64,000 nucleotides of DNA, from the NCBI RefSeq assembly GCF_900100715.1, contig NZ_FNCA01000006.1, positions 80,276 through 144,275 of the forward strand, read 5' to 3'. The first letter of the stretch is position 1; every line of letters begins with the position of its first letter. A model generated the notes under the pieces. It saw only the letters and a program-made list of their open reading frames with translations, was not told the origin of the DNA and searched no databases. Shown here piece after piece: positions 8,223-18,456 of the stretch. Source of the stretch: Methanolobus vulcani. Lineage in GTDB: Archaea > Halobacteriota > Methanosarcinia > Methanosarcinales > Methanosarcinaceae. The position numbers and the translations under genes are program-made.

Positions 8223-9716
8223 ATGAAAATACTGATAGCTACGGGCAGACTTGCTGAACAGACTGTAAGGAATGCAATTGGTGACCATGCCGATGTTGTT
8301 GTTGCTGACACTCAGGTTGCCGCATTCATTACCCCTCGTAAACTGCTTGCTGCGATCAAAGAACAGATCTGCGTTTTTGATTCAGATTTTGATTATGACT
8401 TAATATTCATTCCAGGCCTTGTTTCCGGCAATTTTGAAAAGGCAGAACAGGAATTAGGATGCAAAATATGGCTTGGTCCAAAGCATGCCTATGATCTCAG
8501 CTTTGTACTTCCATTTGCAGAAACCATGGAATTCTCAAAAGATGTTCCTGCCTGTGAGCTTCTTGCAGACGTAAGACGTGCCATGGCTATTGAAAAGATT
8601 GAAGAACTCGAAGCTGCTGCCACTTGTCCGCTTCAATTGAAGAAAATGAAAATTGGCGGCGATTCCCGTATGAAGGTGCTTTCTGAGGTTGTAGATGCTA
8701 CGGGACTTGACCCTGAAGCACTTGAACTTAGAATCCGCAGTTTTGAAATGAAAGGCACTGACATGATAGATCTTGGTGCATCCCTGCATGCAATTCCTGA
8801 TGATGTAAAGCGAGCTATCAGCATTGCCCGCAAAACCACCAACCTTCCTATGAGTATTGATACCCTTGATCCTGTACTTATCAGGGAAGCCCTCAATTGC
8901 GGTATTGACATGGTGCTTAGTTTGGATGGTAGCAATATTGCAGAGATTGCTTCTGAAATTGCCGCCCATGATATTCCTGCTGTTGTGATACCTGATCAGG
9001 GCGAAGGTTATGACAGTCTCATGAAGAACATTGAACTTGCCCGCAAAGCCGGTATTAAGAAACTAATTGCTGATCCTGTTCTTGACCCGATAGGTCATGG
9101 AATTGCCGGTTCTATTGTAAGGTACATGGAATTCCATGAAAAGAACCCTGAAATTCCTGTTTTCTATGGGATTGGTAATGTCACCGAACTCATAGACGTT
9201 GACTCTACAGGTGTTAATGCTACACTTTGTGGAATCGGTGCAGATGTGGGAGCAAGCATTCTTTTCACACCGGAATACAGTAACAAGACTCAGGGTTCCA
9301 TAAGTGAGCTCAAAAGAGCATCTCAGATGATGATGCTGGCAAAAGAGCGCGAAAGTTCACCAAAGGACCTTGGAATTGACCTGATAGAGATCAAAGAGAA
9401 AAGAAGGCGCACAGATTCTATAATGCCGAGTTCCTTTTTCAATGCCGAGAAAAGCAAGATGTGGACTGTTGATCCCAAAGGCAGTATCAGGATAAGCATA
9501 ATCCCTGATAAGTTTGGAATGAAAGACGGAAACATACTTGCAGAACATGACAGTGTATCCATTGTTGGAAAAACTGCCAGGGAAGTCATGGACACGATTC
9601 TAAAAATGGAACTGGTCTCAAGAATAGAACATGCTGCTTATCTGGGACAGGAACTTAAAAAAGCAGAACTCGCCCTGAAGCTGGGGAGAAGTTATGCTCA
9701 GGATGATGATTTCTAG
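8223..9716 (+). CDS. Dihydropteroate synthase-like protein (tetrahydromethanopterin biosynthesis candidate)
   Basis: 497 residues. The central part (about 150-400) has the pterin-binding TIM-barrel features of dihydropteroate synthases, including [22 protein letters not shown] and [12 protein letters not shown]- and C-terminal extensions are typical of the archaeal family related to the methanogen DHPS-like proteins. The family is thought to act in methanopterin assembly, where the usual p-aminobenzoate condensation is replaced, but its exact reaction is not certain to me. It lies 108 bp after ftsZ beyond a strong terminator, so it is probably transcribed separately, and it converges with the HEAT-repeat gene. 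Confidence 0.8.
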   Translation: MKILIATGRLAEQTVRNAIGDHADVVVADTQVAAFITPRKLLAAIKEQICVFDSDFDYDLIFIPGLVSGNFEKAEQELGCKIWLGPKHAYDLSFVLPFAETMEFSKDVPACELLADVRRAMAIEKIEELEAAATCPLQLKKMKIGGDSRMKVLSEVVDATGLDPEALELRIRSFEMKGTDMIDLGASLHAIPDDVKRAISIARKTTNLPMSIDTLDPVLIREALNCGIDMVLSLDGSNIAEIASEIAAHDIPAVVIPDQGEGYDSLMKNIELARKAGIKKLIADPVLDPIGHGIAGSIVRYMEFHEKNPEIPVFYGIGNVTELIDVDSTGVNATLCGIGADVGASILFTPEYSNKTQGSISELKRASQMMMLAKERESSPKDLGIDLIEIKEKRRRTDSIMPSSFFNAEKSKMWTVDPKGSIRISIIPDKFGMKDGNILAEHDSVSIVGKTAREVMDTILKMELVSRIEHAAYLGQELKKAELALKLGRSYAQDDDF

Positions 9717-9744
9717 ATAAGTTCAAAGATAGAAAGCAAAGACA

Positions 9745-12700
9745 TCAGGAATTATCCTGTATCTTTTCCACTGCCTTTTGAGCACTTTCTCTCACTACGG
9801 GGTAATCATCCTCATCTTCTGCAACCTGTTCAAGAGCTTCAATAGCCTCAGGATCATTGAGCATTGCAAGAGAATTAGCAACGGTTAATCTCAAATCAGG
9901 TGAATCATCCTTATTGAGTAATATGTTTGTCATTGGAATGGTTGCATTCCTGTTTCCTGCTATTCCAAGACCTTCAGCAGCGCGTAATCTGGCACTAAGG
10001 TAATCATTTCTGTTTTCTAATACTTTTATGAGTTCCTGAACACTTCTTTCGTCTCCTATTTGGCCAAGGGCATATACTATGGTATACCTGACCTTTTGTT
10101 CTGTTTCATTCTCAAGAGTGTTGATTAGGGGTTCAGTTGCATTACTATCTTTTATTAAAACAAATCTTCCTGCCACAGTATAACGCACAGCCCAGTAATC
10201 ATCATCTAAGGCCTTAATTAATGCAGGTGTAGAATTTTGGCCGCTGATCTCGCCTAAAGTCATTGCAGCTTCATGTCTGACACGCCATTTCTCATCGGTA
10301 AGCATCATATCTTCAAGAGCTTTAACAACTTCTTTATCTCCGGTTGAATAGAATGAATGTATAATGCTTATTCTTATCTCCATATTTTCATCAGCAAGGT
10401 TGTTTAACAATGGTTCAATAGCTTCTCCCTCATCAATTCTCATTATTGTTTTTGGAACTGTTGTTCTCACAGTTTCGGTTTCGTTCTTATTTTCCAGAAT
10501 TGAGATCAAAGGTGCAATAGCATCTTTATTTCCAATCCTTCCAAGTGCTGATATTGCATTTCTGCGCACTTCTTCTTTTTCGGATTTGTCCTCTGCGATT
10601 TCAAGAAGTGGTTCGTAGGCAGCTTGTTCTTCCATTATTCCAAGTACATAGGCTGAATTTTTCCTTACATCTTCGTTCATGTAATTCAGATTATCTATAA
10701 GGATATCTGCTACAGGTTCATCCATTTTATCCAGTGCTACTGCTGCTTCGTATACAGTCCCTCTGTCTTCATATTTCAATGCATTATCAAGAGGTTTGAT
10801 AGCCCGCATATCACCGATTTCCCCAAGTGCCCATGCGGACATTTCAGGAATAAGGTAGTCTCCATCTTTAAGAGTGGTTATGAGGAGATCAACTGCTCTT
10901 CTGTCTCCTATCTGGCCAAGCGATTTTGCTGCAGATGCACGAATTTCATCATACTGGTCTGGGTCGGCAAGTATTTCCATTAGGGGGTCAACTGCCTCTG
11001 TATCTCCAATAGCTCCAAGTGATTTGACTGCGTTTATTCTATTTGAAAAGTCTTCATCATCAAGTGTTTCAATGAGCTCATTGATACTATTGGAACCTCT
11101 GTATTTAGCAAGATTTTCAGCAGCTGTATTACGCAAAGTTTCATTCTCATCAGGGTCATTCATTATTTGTGTAAGAGGAGCTATAGCACTTTTGTCACCC
11201 AGAGATCCAAGCTTCACAATACTTTCAGTAGCAGCATTGCGTAAAGTCTTGTTCTCCTCATAGTTATTCATCATTTGTGCAAGTGGTTCTATAGCTCTTG
11301 TATCTTCAGATTCTCCAAGCATCTTAGCAGCGTTAATTCTTTCATTATCGGTTTTGAATTCATCCTGAAGTATATTAGTCCAAAGTTCCACATTTTTTTC
11401 GTTTCCTGTATTTACCAGAGGTTCAATATTGTTTTTCATTGCTGTACTGGCATTTACAGGTATATAGCTCTCATCGGAGTTCATTCCCTGACTGAGTTCA
11501 ATTATGGGCGCATTAATCTCAACAATACTTACATTGTCATTTCTTTCAGTATGGGCAAATGATTGGAAAAAATCTACAATTGAAGAAAAATCGAATCCCA
11601 TTTTAACTACCTGAGATTCATTAATTCTCATAGAACTGTTTTCTTCTATTTTTTCTAGTGCCTCCTGGGCACTCAGCCTGATTGCAGGATACTCTTCTTT
11701 ATCATTTGCAATCTCGGTCATTAATTTAATTGCTGCCGGATCTCCTATTTGTCCGAGTGAAACTGCTGCCGCGTTTCTGATATTGGGAGAATCATCCTTA
11801 GCCTCAACTATGTTCATAAGAGGAATTGTTGAATTCCTGTCTTTAAAAATGCCAAGTTCTTCTGTTGCTAATATTCGTACATCTATGTATTCTTCTCTGT
11901 CTTGCATGATCTGCACAAGAACAGGTACTGCCCTGCTATCGTTTGTATGACCAAGTGCACGTGCCAGATCATTACGTGTATACTTGTTTGTTTCATTTGC
12001 CAGAGCATTTATCAGATATTCTATAGAGTTCTCATCAGACATATAGGAAAGATACATTGCTGCAACAGACCTGACTTCTGAATTTTCATCATTCAAGGCC
12101 ATTGCCAGAGTATCTGATGCATTTTCTCCGGCTATACTTCCCAGAGCGATTGCGGCTTGCTTTCTAACAGGCCATTGTTCGTCGTTCAATAACAGATATT
12201 CAAGAGGTTCTATCGCATCCAATAGTTTTTCTGATTTTTGTTCTTCTGGTACCCTGAGCGAGGAAACAATACTTGCCCTGACTTCCATATTTTCGATATC
12301 AAATCCATCAAGAAGTATCTCAACCGCTTTTTCTTCGTCTATTTTCATTAGTGCCCATGGAACTCCCTTTCTCACCTCTTTTTCTTCATTTTCATTTTCC
12401 AGTATCTGAACAAGAGGTTCGATTGCCTCCTCATTGCCTAATTTTCCAAGGGCTATGATAGTGCTTCTGCGTACTTTTACTTCTTCATTTCTGTCCTGCG
12501 CAATATTTAGAAAAATATCATAAACATCCTGTCCTTCAATAGAATTAAGTGCACGAATCGAATTTATCCTGACAGTAGCATCCCGATGATCAAGATTTTC
12601 AATAAGCATCTCTTCTATTGGCGCTCCCAATTTTTTTAGAGATACAGCTGAATTTGTAACTGTAAATTCATGCTCATCCTCTAGGTGATTGGTTAAAGGT

Positions 12701-15009
12701 TCAATTGCTCTCTCATCACCGATTTCCCCAAGAGCCCAGGCCGATTCCGGTTGTATCTGCCATGGTCCATTTTCTAGGCATTCAATAAGCAATTCTACTG
12801 CCCGTGCATCTCCAATCTGTCCAAGTGCTTTTGCTGAATATCCTCGCATATTTTCTGACTGGCTTTCATTTTCCAGTATATCCATAAGTGGCTCGACTGC
12901 TTTTTCATCTCCAAGATCACCTAAGGAAATAACTGCTGTGGTATCAAGAATATCATCATCCAGCATTTCTATTAACATATCAGTATCTTCTTCACTTCCT
13001 ACTTTTCCAAAATAACTGGTAACTGACTGACGCAATGAATCCGATTCTACCGTATTTTCCATTACTTTTATGAATGGTTTTTCAGCTCTGGTGTCTCCTG
13101 ATTCTCCCAGCATATAAGCAGCATGTCGTCTGTTATCCTCACTTTCGGATTTATTTTGCAAAATTTCAATCCACTGACTTACGTTGTCATTTCTTTCGGT
13201 ATGGACAAATGATTTGAAAAAATCTATAATCGGTGAGAAATTGAATCCCATCTCTACAATATTGGATGTGTAAACAATTCCGGAATTGTTCAGTTCAATA
13301 TTATCAAGTGCCTGCTGTGCACTTTCCCTGACAGGGATGAAGTCTCTCTCATCTTCTGCAACTCTGATCAGAACTTCAATAGCTTCTGTGTCGTTGACTT
13401 TTCCAAGACCAGTGGCAGCGGCTGATCTCATATAGGGTGAATTAGCAGTATTTTCAAGTATCTGGATTAAAAGTTCTGTAGTATTGCTGCTTCTAAAATT
13501 ACCTAGACCTGATACTGCTGAAGTTCGAACACTTATGTATTCGTTTTCGTTTTCAGCTATTTGGGTGAGTATTGGAGTAGCTCTCTTATCTTCTATTATG
13601 ATTAATGCCTGCACCATTGTATTTCTTGCTGATTGATCAGTTTCATTTCCTAGGGCGCTTATCAATGTTTCAGTTGCATTTTTATCGGGATAGTTTTTAA
13701 GTTGGGAAGCAGCAGCAGAACGAACAATAGCTGATTCATCATTTAATGCTAATGTATATGCATATGTTGAATTACTTCCACTCATTCGTCCAAGTGTAAT
13801 TGCTGCCTGTTGTCTGACTCTCCACTTTTCATCATTCAATAATAGATATTCTATAGGTTTTACTGCTCTATCTGATGAAATTGCTTCCAGAGACTCCATA
13901 ATTCTAATCTTTACTTCCGGGTCCGCATCATTCAGATTATCAAGAAGTGGGTCTATTGCTGCATTTTCGTCAGTTCTTCTCAAAGTGGATGGGACATTTA
14001 GTTTCACATCTATTGGTTCATCTGGATTATTTAGTATTTTTATAAGTGGTTTTATGCAACTGTTGTTTCCTATATCTCCAAGGGCTATTACGGCAGATGC
14101 TCTGACTTTTTCGTCTTCTGCTCTGTTTTCTACGATTACAAGAAGTTCATCTGTAGCATCATTTGCTTTTAGGTCTCCAAGTAGAGTGGCTGAATTTTTT
14201 CTAACATTTACATTTCTGCTATCTAAATTATCAATAACAATTTCTGTAACTGGTTCATTCATTTTCTGAAGAGCTTCGCCAGCATTACGTACCACGCCGT
14301 ATCTTTCATCTTCAAGTGCTTGGATAAGAGGTTTGATGGCGCTTTTGTTGTCAAGTTCCCCAAGTGCCCATGCTGATCTTGAAGCAACAAGAGATGATTC
14401 ATCTTTCAGATTATCAATCAACAATTGAACTGCTCTCTCATCTCCTATTTTTCCAAGTGCTTCGGCAGCTCTATAGCGAACCTCAGGATAAGCACTTTTA
14501 TTTTCAAGTACTTCCATTAGGGGAGTGACTGCTTTTTCATCTCCAATCTCTCCAAGAGCTGCTATTGCAGATCTTGAATCGTCTGTTCTGTAAAGTTCTG
14601 CAATCAATGAATCTGTAATTCTTTCATCCCCTACTTTTCCTAAATTATAGGTAGCAACATGACGCAGCGATTCAGATTCTTCTTCATTAAGGAATATTCT
14701 TTCAAGTGGTTTTACAGCTCTTTTGTTTCCTGTTTCTCCCAGCATATCTGCTGCATTGATTCTATTTTCTTGGGTTTCAGATTCATTTTCAAGAATATCA
14801 ATCCACTTTGTAATGTTCTTATCTTCTTCAGTGTAAACTATGGATTCAAAAGACTTCATAATGAATGAAAAGGTACTGGAATTGTCGGTTACCTGGCTAT
14901 CACTTGTACCCAGATTATTCTGTTCGCCGGAAACACAGGTTCCGGATACAAGAACAAATGTGATAATTGCTATAATCAGTATCATTAAAGTTTTACCTGT
15001 TGTTTTCAT
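9745..15009 (-). CDS. Giant exported HEAT-repeat protein (1754 residues)
   Basis: A signal peptide (residues 1-28) is followed by dozens of PBS-lyase/HEAT-like repeats of about 31 residues, recognisable by A-x-x-LG-x-IGD-x-RAVxPL. The protein is built of three long blocks (about 45-590, 590-1136, 1136-1754), blocks 2 and 3 each opening with a near-identical module around HTERNDNVS. Block 3 carries an insertion of about 48 residues after NVS, part of which matches the product of the adjacent upstream gene. No catalytic motif is visible; HEAT solenoids normally form protein-binding scaffolds, here outside the membrane. The start overlaps the stop of the 288-residue gene by 4 bp. The acidic, Asn-rich composition fits a surface protein. 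Confidence 0.85.
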   Translation of the reverse strand: MKTTGKTLMILIIAIITFVLVSGTCVSGEQNNLGTSDSQVTDNSSTFSFIMKSFESIVYTEEDKNITKWIDILENESETQENRINAADMLGETGNKRAVKPLERIFLNEEESESLRHVATYNLGKVGDERITDSLIAELYRTDDSRSAIAALGEIGDEKAVTPLMEVLENKSAYPEVRYRAAEALGKIGDERAVQLLIDNLKDESSLVASRSAWALGELDNKSAIKPLIQALEDERYGVVRNAGEALQKMNEPVTEIVIDNLDSRNVNVRKNSATLLGDLKANDATDELLVIVENRAEDEKVRASAVIALGDIGNNSCIKPLIKILNNPDEPIDVKLNVPSTLRRTDENAAIDPLLDNLNDADPEVKIRIMESLEAISSDRAVKPIEYLLLNDEKWRVRQQAAITLGRMSGSNSTYAYTLALNDESAIVRSAAASQLKNYPDKNATETLISALGNETDQSARNTMVQALIIIEDKRATPILTQIAENENEYISVRTSAVSGLGNFRSSNTTELLIQILENTANSPYMRSAAATGLGKVNDTEAIEVLIRVAEDERDFIPVRESAQQALDNIELNNSGIVYTSNIVEMGFNFSPIIDFFKSFVHTERNDNVSQWIEILQNKSESEDNRRHAAYMLGESGDTRAEKPFIKVMENTVESDSLRQSVTSYFGKVGSEEDTDMLIEMLDDDILDTTAVISLGDLGDEKAVEPLMDILENESQSENMRGYSAKALGQIGDARAVELLIECLENGPWQIQPESAWALGEIGDERAIEPLTNHLEDEHEFTVTNSAVSLKKLGAPIEEMLIENLDHRDATVRINSIRALNSIEGQDVYDIFLNIAQDRNEEVKVRRSTIIALGKLGNEEAIEPLVQILENENEEKEVRKGVPWALMKIDEEKAVEILLDGFDIENMEVRASIVSSLRVPEEQKSEKLLDAIEPLEYLLLNDEQWPVRKQAAIALGSIAGENASDTLAMALNDENSEVRSVAAMYLSYMSDENSIEYLINALANETNKYTRNDLARALGHTNDSRAVPVLVQIMQDREEYIDVRILATEELGIFKDRNSTIPLMNIVEAKDDSPNIRNAAAVSLGQIGDPAAIKLMTEIANDKEEYPAIRLSAQEALEKIEENSSMRINESQVVKMGFDFSSIVDFFQSFAHTERNDNVSIVEINAPIIELSQGMNSDESYIPVNASTAMKNNIEPLVNTGNEKNVELWTNILQDEFKTDNERINAAKMLGESEDTRAIEPLAQMMNNYEENKTLRNAATESIVKLGSLGDKSAIAPLTQIMNDPDENETLRNTAAENLAKYRGSNSINELIETLDDEDFSNRINAVKSLGAIGDTEAVDPLMEILADPDQYDEIRASAAKSLGQIGDRRAVDLLITTLKDGDYLIPEMSAWALGEIGDMRAIKPLDNALKYEDRGTVYEAAVALDKMDEPVADILIDNLNYMNEDVRKNSAYVLGIMEEQAAYEPLLEIAEDKSEKEEVRRNAISALGRIGNKDAIAPLISILENKNETETVRTTVPKTIMRIDEGEAIEPLLNNLADENMEIRISIIHSFYSTGDKEVVKALEDMMLTDEKWRVRHEAAMTLGEISGQNSTPALIKALDDDYWAVRYTVAGRFVLIKDSNATEPLINTLENETEQKVRYTIVYALGQIGDERSVQELIKVLENRNDYLSARLRAAEGLGIAGNRNATIPMTNILLNKDDSPDLRLTVANSLAMLNDPEAIEALEQVAEDEDDYPVVRESAQKAVEKIQDNS

Positions 15010-15872
15010 AATTGAACCTCCAACTCTGAACTATTTTCAGGCACAAGTATTTCTTTTTCAACAACCTGATCATGCCATACAGCAGTAACTCGCACAATAT
15101 ATTGCTCACAAGTCTTCCCTTTAACAACTGCCAGGGCAGGCATGTAACTTTCATCTGAGTTATCGCCGGAGCTTAGCTCAATAACACCAGCCGGAGAATC
15201 ATGCCATGTGCTGAAAGGACTTTTGGAATAGGCTGGTACAACAAGATTCCATTTATCTGAAGCTATAGTCCCGTTTGTTTCAGGGTTTATTATACTCAGG
15301 CCTGCTTCTACATTTTCAGCTCTGCCAAGACCGCTGTTCAACACATAGGCATCGATATTATAGATTTCCAGTTTTCCTTCGTTTTTCAGATCGTAATTTA
15401 ACTCCAGAGAAAGCTCAGGTGGTAAAACATCTACAGTAAAAGATTTCTCATCCAGGACAACTTCATTGTTTACAATCCTGATATGAACATTCTGTTCTCC
15501 CGTTACCTGATATCCAAGCAGCAGGGTTAATCTGTTCTCACCTGGTTCAAGGCTGATCTTGTCCTGCGTTGAAATATAATTACTGTATTTGCTGCCATCA
15601 TAACCAAATACAATGAACGTGTCGACACTCTTTCCGTTCTCATCGACAAAAGCATTTTCAGTTTCGATAGTTACTTCAACATTTTTTGATTCGTTGTTCT
15701 GTATGACAAGTTCAATTTCATTCATGCTATCGGTTCTGATAGTATCTACCCCCAGAGTCCGGGGTGCATTTATCTCAGCAATACTTACATCGACACTACT
15801 GTCATAGTGCCACCATATTATGACAGAAACCAGAATAATTCCTGCCAGAATTAATGGAAGTTCTTTTCTCAT
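15006..15872 (-). CDS. Membrane-anchored extracytoplasmic protein of unknown function
   Basis: 288 residues with one N-terminal membrane segment (about residues 5-22) and an otherwise hydrophilic beta-rich extracellular part. Segments such as IELVIQNNESKNVEVTIETE and NAYVLNSGLGRAENVEA-like stretches recall CARDB/immunoglobulin-like domains found in archaeal surface proteins, but I assign no family. It overlaps its neighbours by 4 bp on both sides (15869-15872 and 15006-15009), giving a tightly coupled trio with the membrane-anchored winged-helix gene and the HEAT gene. Two of its segments, VSIAEINAP near residue 29 and IELSSGDNSDESY near residue 230, recur fused together inside the HEAT protein. 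Confidence 0.7.
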   Translation of the reverse strand: MRKELPLILAGIILVSVIIWWHYDSSVDVSIAEINAPRTLGVDTIRTDSMNEIELVIQNNESKNVEVTIETENAFVDENGKSVDTFIVFGYDGSKYSNYISTQDKISLEPGENRLTLLLGYQVTGEQNVHIRIVNNEVVLDEKSFTVDVLPPELSLELNYDLKNEGKLEIYNIDAYVLNSGLGRAENVEAGLSIINPETNGTIASDKWNLVVPAYSKSPFSTWHDSPAGVIELSSGDNSDESYMPALAVVKGKTCEQYIVRVTAVWHDQVVEKEILVPENSSELEVQL

Positions 15873-16468
15873 TTGTTCTCACCCCTTATCTCTTCGGTCA
15901 GTGAGATGCAGTTGGTCAGTCCGTACTTTTGTTTTGAGATTATGCCCTTCTTTTCGAGATTAGAAAGAACACGTGAAGTTTTAGCTTTGGAAAAATCAAG
16001 TCTGTTAACAAGTTCGTTTTGTAGCATCTGTCCGTTGTTATCCACAATTGCCCTGACAATCTTTTTCTCATCTCCTTCCAGAGCCATGAGAAGTATTTTT
16101 TTCATGCCTGTATGGATTGAAGCTTGATTTTCAGCTAGAATTTCAGTTTCATCACCAGAAATAAGCATTTCTAAATTAGTTTCAATTTCAATATCAGAAG
16201 GAGACTCACGAGTAGTTTTGTGTGCGAATGGATAGATGTCCAGAGACAAAAATATCTGGTACAAGGCAAAACCTGAGAAAAAACCGGATATTAGCAGCAG
16301 GTATGCTTCACCTGTAGTATAGGAATAGGGAATCTCGATTATCTTGAATGATTCGCCCTCTATTTGTATAACTACAGGTGCATCCTGTAGCAGTATGCTC
16401 ACTGTAATTATTCCTGCTAGGATAAGAATTCCTGCTGATATCATTAGTTTTGTTCTTTCCTTTATCAA
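15869..16468 (-). CDS. Membrane-anchored winged-helix regulator
   Basis: 199 residues: TM1 at about 8-27, a short loop outside, TM2 at about 56-75, then a cytoplasmic linker and a C-terminal winged helix-turn-helix (about 125-195; LQNELVNRLDFSKAKTSRVL is the recognition region). The layout is that of archaeal two-TM regulators whose DNA-binding domain stays at the membrane. It is first in a trio with 4-bp overlaps, so it likely controls or senses the state of the exported HEAT system encoded behind it. The A/T-rich region upstream carries inverted TGTAACAAT elements that could be its operator (inference). Confidence 0.75.
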   Translation of the reverse strand: MIKERTKLMISAGILILAGIITVSILLQDAPVVIQIEGESFKIIEIPYSYTTGEAYLLLISGFFSGFALYQIFLSLDIYPFAHKTTRESPSDIEIETNLEMLISGDETEILAENQASIHTGMKKILLMALEGDEKKIVRAIVDNNGQMLQNELVNRLDFSKAKTSRVLSNLEKKGIISKQKYGLTNCISLTEEIRGENK

Positions 16469-16787
16469 GTCACCATCTCACTGTTGACAATTATCACAAG
16501 GGATGAAACAAATGATATATTTTGACTGTAACAATTGGATGAAACGTATCATTTATTTGAAACCACCATTGTTACATGCTGTTTTTGTACAACATCAATT
16601 ACTTTATTGCAATAACAATCATTTCAACAATAACGCGCCAAGAATTAAATAGTTTAACATTTAATCCAAATTGTTGGTAAAGTACTATGCAAGTAGAACG
16701 GGCAACATTTATTTTTTAGAAGTTACTGAAACAACATTGAAATAATTAGGCAGCTTTATATAAATGTAGAATTATAATGAGGTTTAG
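16469..16787. promoter_or_regulatory. Divergent promoter region with inverted TGTAACAAT elements
   Basis: 319 bp without a gene. A 9-bp inverted pair lies at 16527-16535 and 16568-16576; related AACAAT/ATTGTT words recur several times between them and about 16740. A good TATA box (TTTATATAAA, 16755-16764) lies 24 nt before the start codon of the response regulator-kinase, implying a near-leaderless transcript. Confidence 0.5.
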
Positions 16788-18263
16788 ATGACAGCCTCGA
16801 AATATAAGATCCTTATCGTTGATGATGAACCGCTGAATGTGGAATTGTTGTCTGTGTATCTTGGGGATGACTACGACATCGTAACTTCATATAATGGAAA
16901 GGATGCTCTTGCAAAAGTAAAAGATGAATGTCCTGACCTGATACTTCTGGATGTAATGATGCCTGAGATGGATGGATATGATGTTTGCAGGGTCATACGT
17001 AACGAGTTCAAAATGGATTTCATACCCATTATAATGGTTACAGCTCTAACTGACAAAGCAGATCATCAAAGAGGAATCGAGGCTGGTGCAGACGATTTTT
17101 TGAAAAAGCCTGTTGGTAAGTTCGAGCTTGAAAAGAAGATTGATTCTCTTCTAAGGATAAAAGAACAGCATGATAATCTTTTGACCGAAAAGAACAAAGC
17201 ATACTATTATCTGGATTATGTTGGAATTCTGGTAGCTGTTCTGGATCTTGATTTCAAGGTTACAACAATTAATAAGAAAGGATCTGATTTTCTGGGTTAC
17301 AGTCCTGATAAAATAGTTGGCAAAGAATGGATAGAATCTTTCATTCCGCATGATTCGGTAAGTGATATCCGGGCTCATTATGATGGCCTTGTTTCAGGCG
17401 AGGTTAAACCCTATGAATACAGTGAATTCCCTATCATTATAAGCACAGGTGAAGAACGTCTTTTCAGGTGGTATGATTCACCACTGAAGGATAATTTTGG
17501 CAATAATATGGGTGTTCTGATATCCGGTGAGGATATAACTGAAATGCGAGAAGCTGAAAAACAGCTAAAAGAATACGCATATCAGCTTGAGAAGTCCAAC
17601 GACCTCAAGGATCTCTTTACTGATGTCATGAGGCATGATCTGCTAAATCCTGCCGGTCTTATCCAGTCTTTTGTTGACTTACTTATTGAAACTGAAACTG
17701 ATGAGGGCAAGAAGATCCTTTTGAACAATGTCAGTACGGCAACTGAAAAATTAATATTTATGATAGAGGATGCGGCGCATCTGGCTAAACTCGAATCTGT
17801 TGATGATATTAGTTTTGTACGTGTTGATCTGAACTCAATGATAAATGACACTGTAAACGGTTTTGTGCATCTGGCAATGGAAAAGAACATGGAGATCACT
17901 GTAAAGATTGATGAAGACAGTTTTGCTATTGCAAATCCTATGATAGAAAGGGTTTTTGTGAACCTTCTCTCCAATTCCATAAAGTACAGTCCTGATGGAA
18001 GCACCATTACTATTGATGTCATGGATATTGGAGACAAATGGAAACTCAGTTTCATAGACCAGGGTGACGGTGTACCTAATGAAAGCAAGGCTTCTGTTTT
18101 TGAACGCTTCAAGAGACTCCATAAGGAAAACATCAGAGGTACAGGCATTGGTCTTGCAATTGTCAAGAGGATCATGGATCTTCACATGGAACTCATCGAT
18201 GTTGATGACAACCCTGGAGGAAAGGGTAGTGTTTTCTGGTTGACACTTAAAAAAGACAAATAA
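16788..18263 (+). CDS. Response regulator-PAS-histidine kinase hybrid
   Basis: 491 residues with a receiver domain first (acidic pocket VDDE at 11-14, phosphoacceptor D55 in LLDVMMPEMDGYD, Lys in FLKKPVG), then a PAS domain (about 135-250), a HisKA-like dimerisation helix with H283 in RHDLLNPAG, and a HATPase_c domain with N-box NLLSNSIKYSPDG, G1 DQGDGVP and G2 GTGIGLAI. There is no membrane segment, so the kinase is cytosolic and probably receives a phosphoryl group from another kinase. Receiver-first hybrids are common in Methanosarcinales. No output regulator is adjacent; it is divergent from the membrane-bound winged-helix trio. Confidence 0.9.
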   Translation: MTASKYKILIVDDEPLNVELLSVYLGDDYDIVTSYNGKDALAKVKDECPDLILLDVMMPEMDGYDVCRVIRNEFKMDFIPIIMVTALTDKADHQRGIEAGADDFLKKPVGKFELEKKIDSLLRIKEQHDNLLTEKNKAYYYLDYVGILVAVLDLDFKVTTINKKGSDFLGYSPDKIVGKEWIESFIPHDSVSDIRAHYDGLVSGEVKPYEYSEFPIIISTGEERLFRWYDSPLKDNFGNNMGVLISGEDITEMREAEKQLKEYAYQLEKSNDLKDLFTDVMRHDLLNPAGLIQSFVDLLIETETDEGKKILLNNVSTATEKLIFMIEDAAHLAKLESVDDISFVRVDLNSMINDTVNGFVHLAMEKNMEITVKIDEDSFAIANPMIERVFVNLLSNSIKYSPDGSTITIDVMDIGDKWKLSFIDQGDGVPNESKASVFERFKRLHKENIRGTGIGLAIVKRIMDLHMELIDVDDNPGGKGSVFWLTLKKDK

Positions 18264-18402
18264 TCATGGTCTCGAATTTTTTAGTTTACTGTTCAGGTAA
18301 ATAGTAATCACAACTTTCATATCATATATTTTCATATTAGCGAGCAGTGAGTGATACCATAGGTAGCTAATTGAGTGTATAATTACCTGAAAAGACGGTA
18401 GG

Positions 18403-18409
18403 TATATAT
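18403..18409 (+). promoter_or_regulatory. TATA box of mch
   Basis: TATATAT at 18403-18409, about 50 nt before the mch start, embedded in a region where CAGGTAA (about 18293) and TTACCTG (about 18384) form a widely spaced inverted pair. Confidence 0.5.
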
Positions 18410-18456
18410 GCTCCAGTGCCTAATGTCACTCGATTAACAGGTTAAGAGTGATAAAC

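Noticed and set aside
9745-15009. Repeated 100-bp-scale similarity in the HEAT gene as a tandem DNA repeat array
   Set aside because: The periodicity follows the protein repeat with strongly diverged DNA; only the block-opening modules near 11540-11600 and 13190-13250 are close at DNA level.
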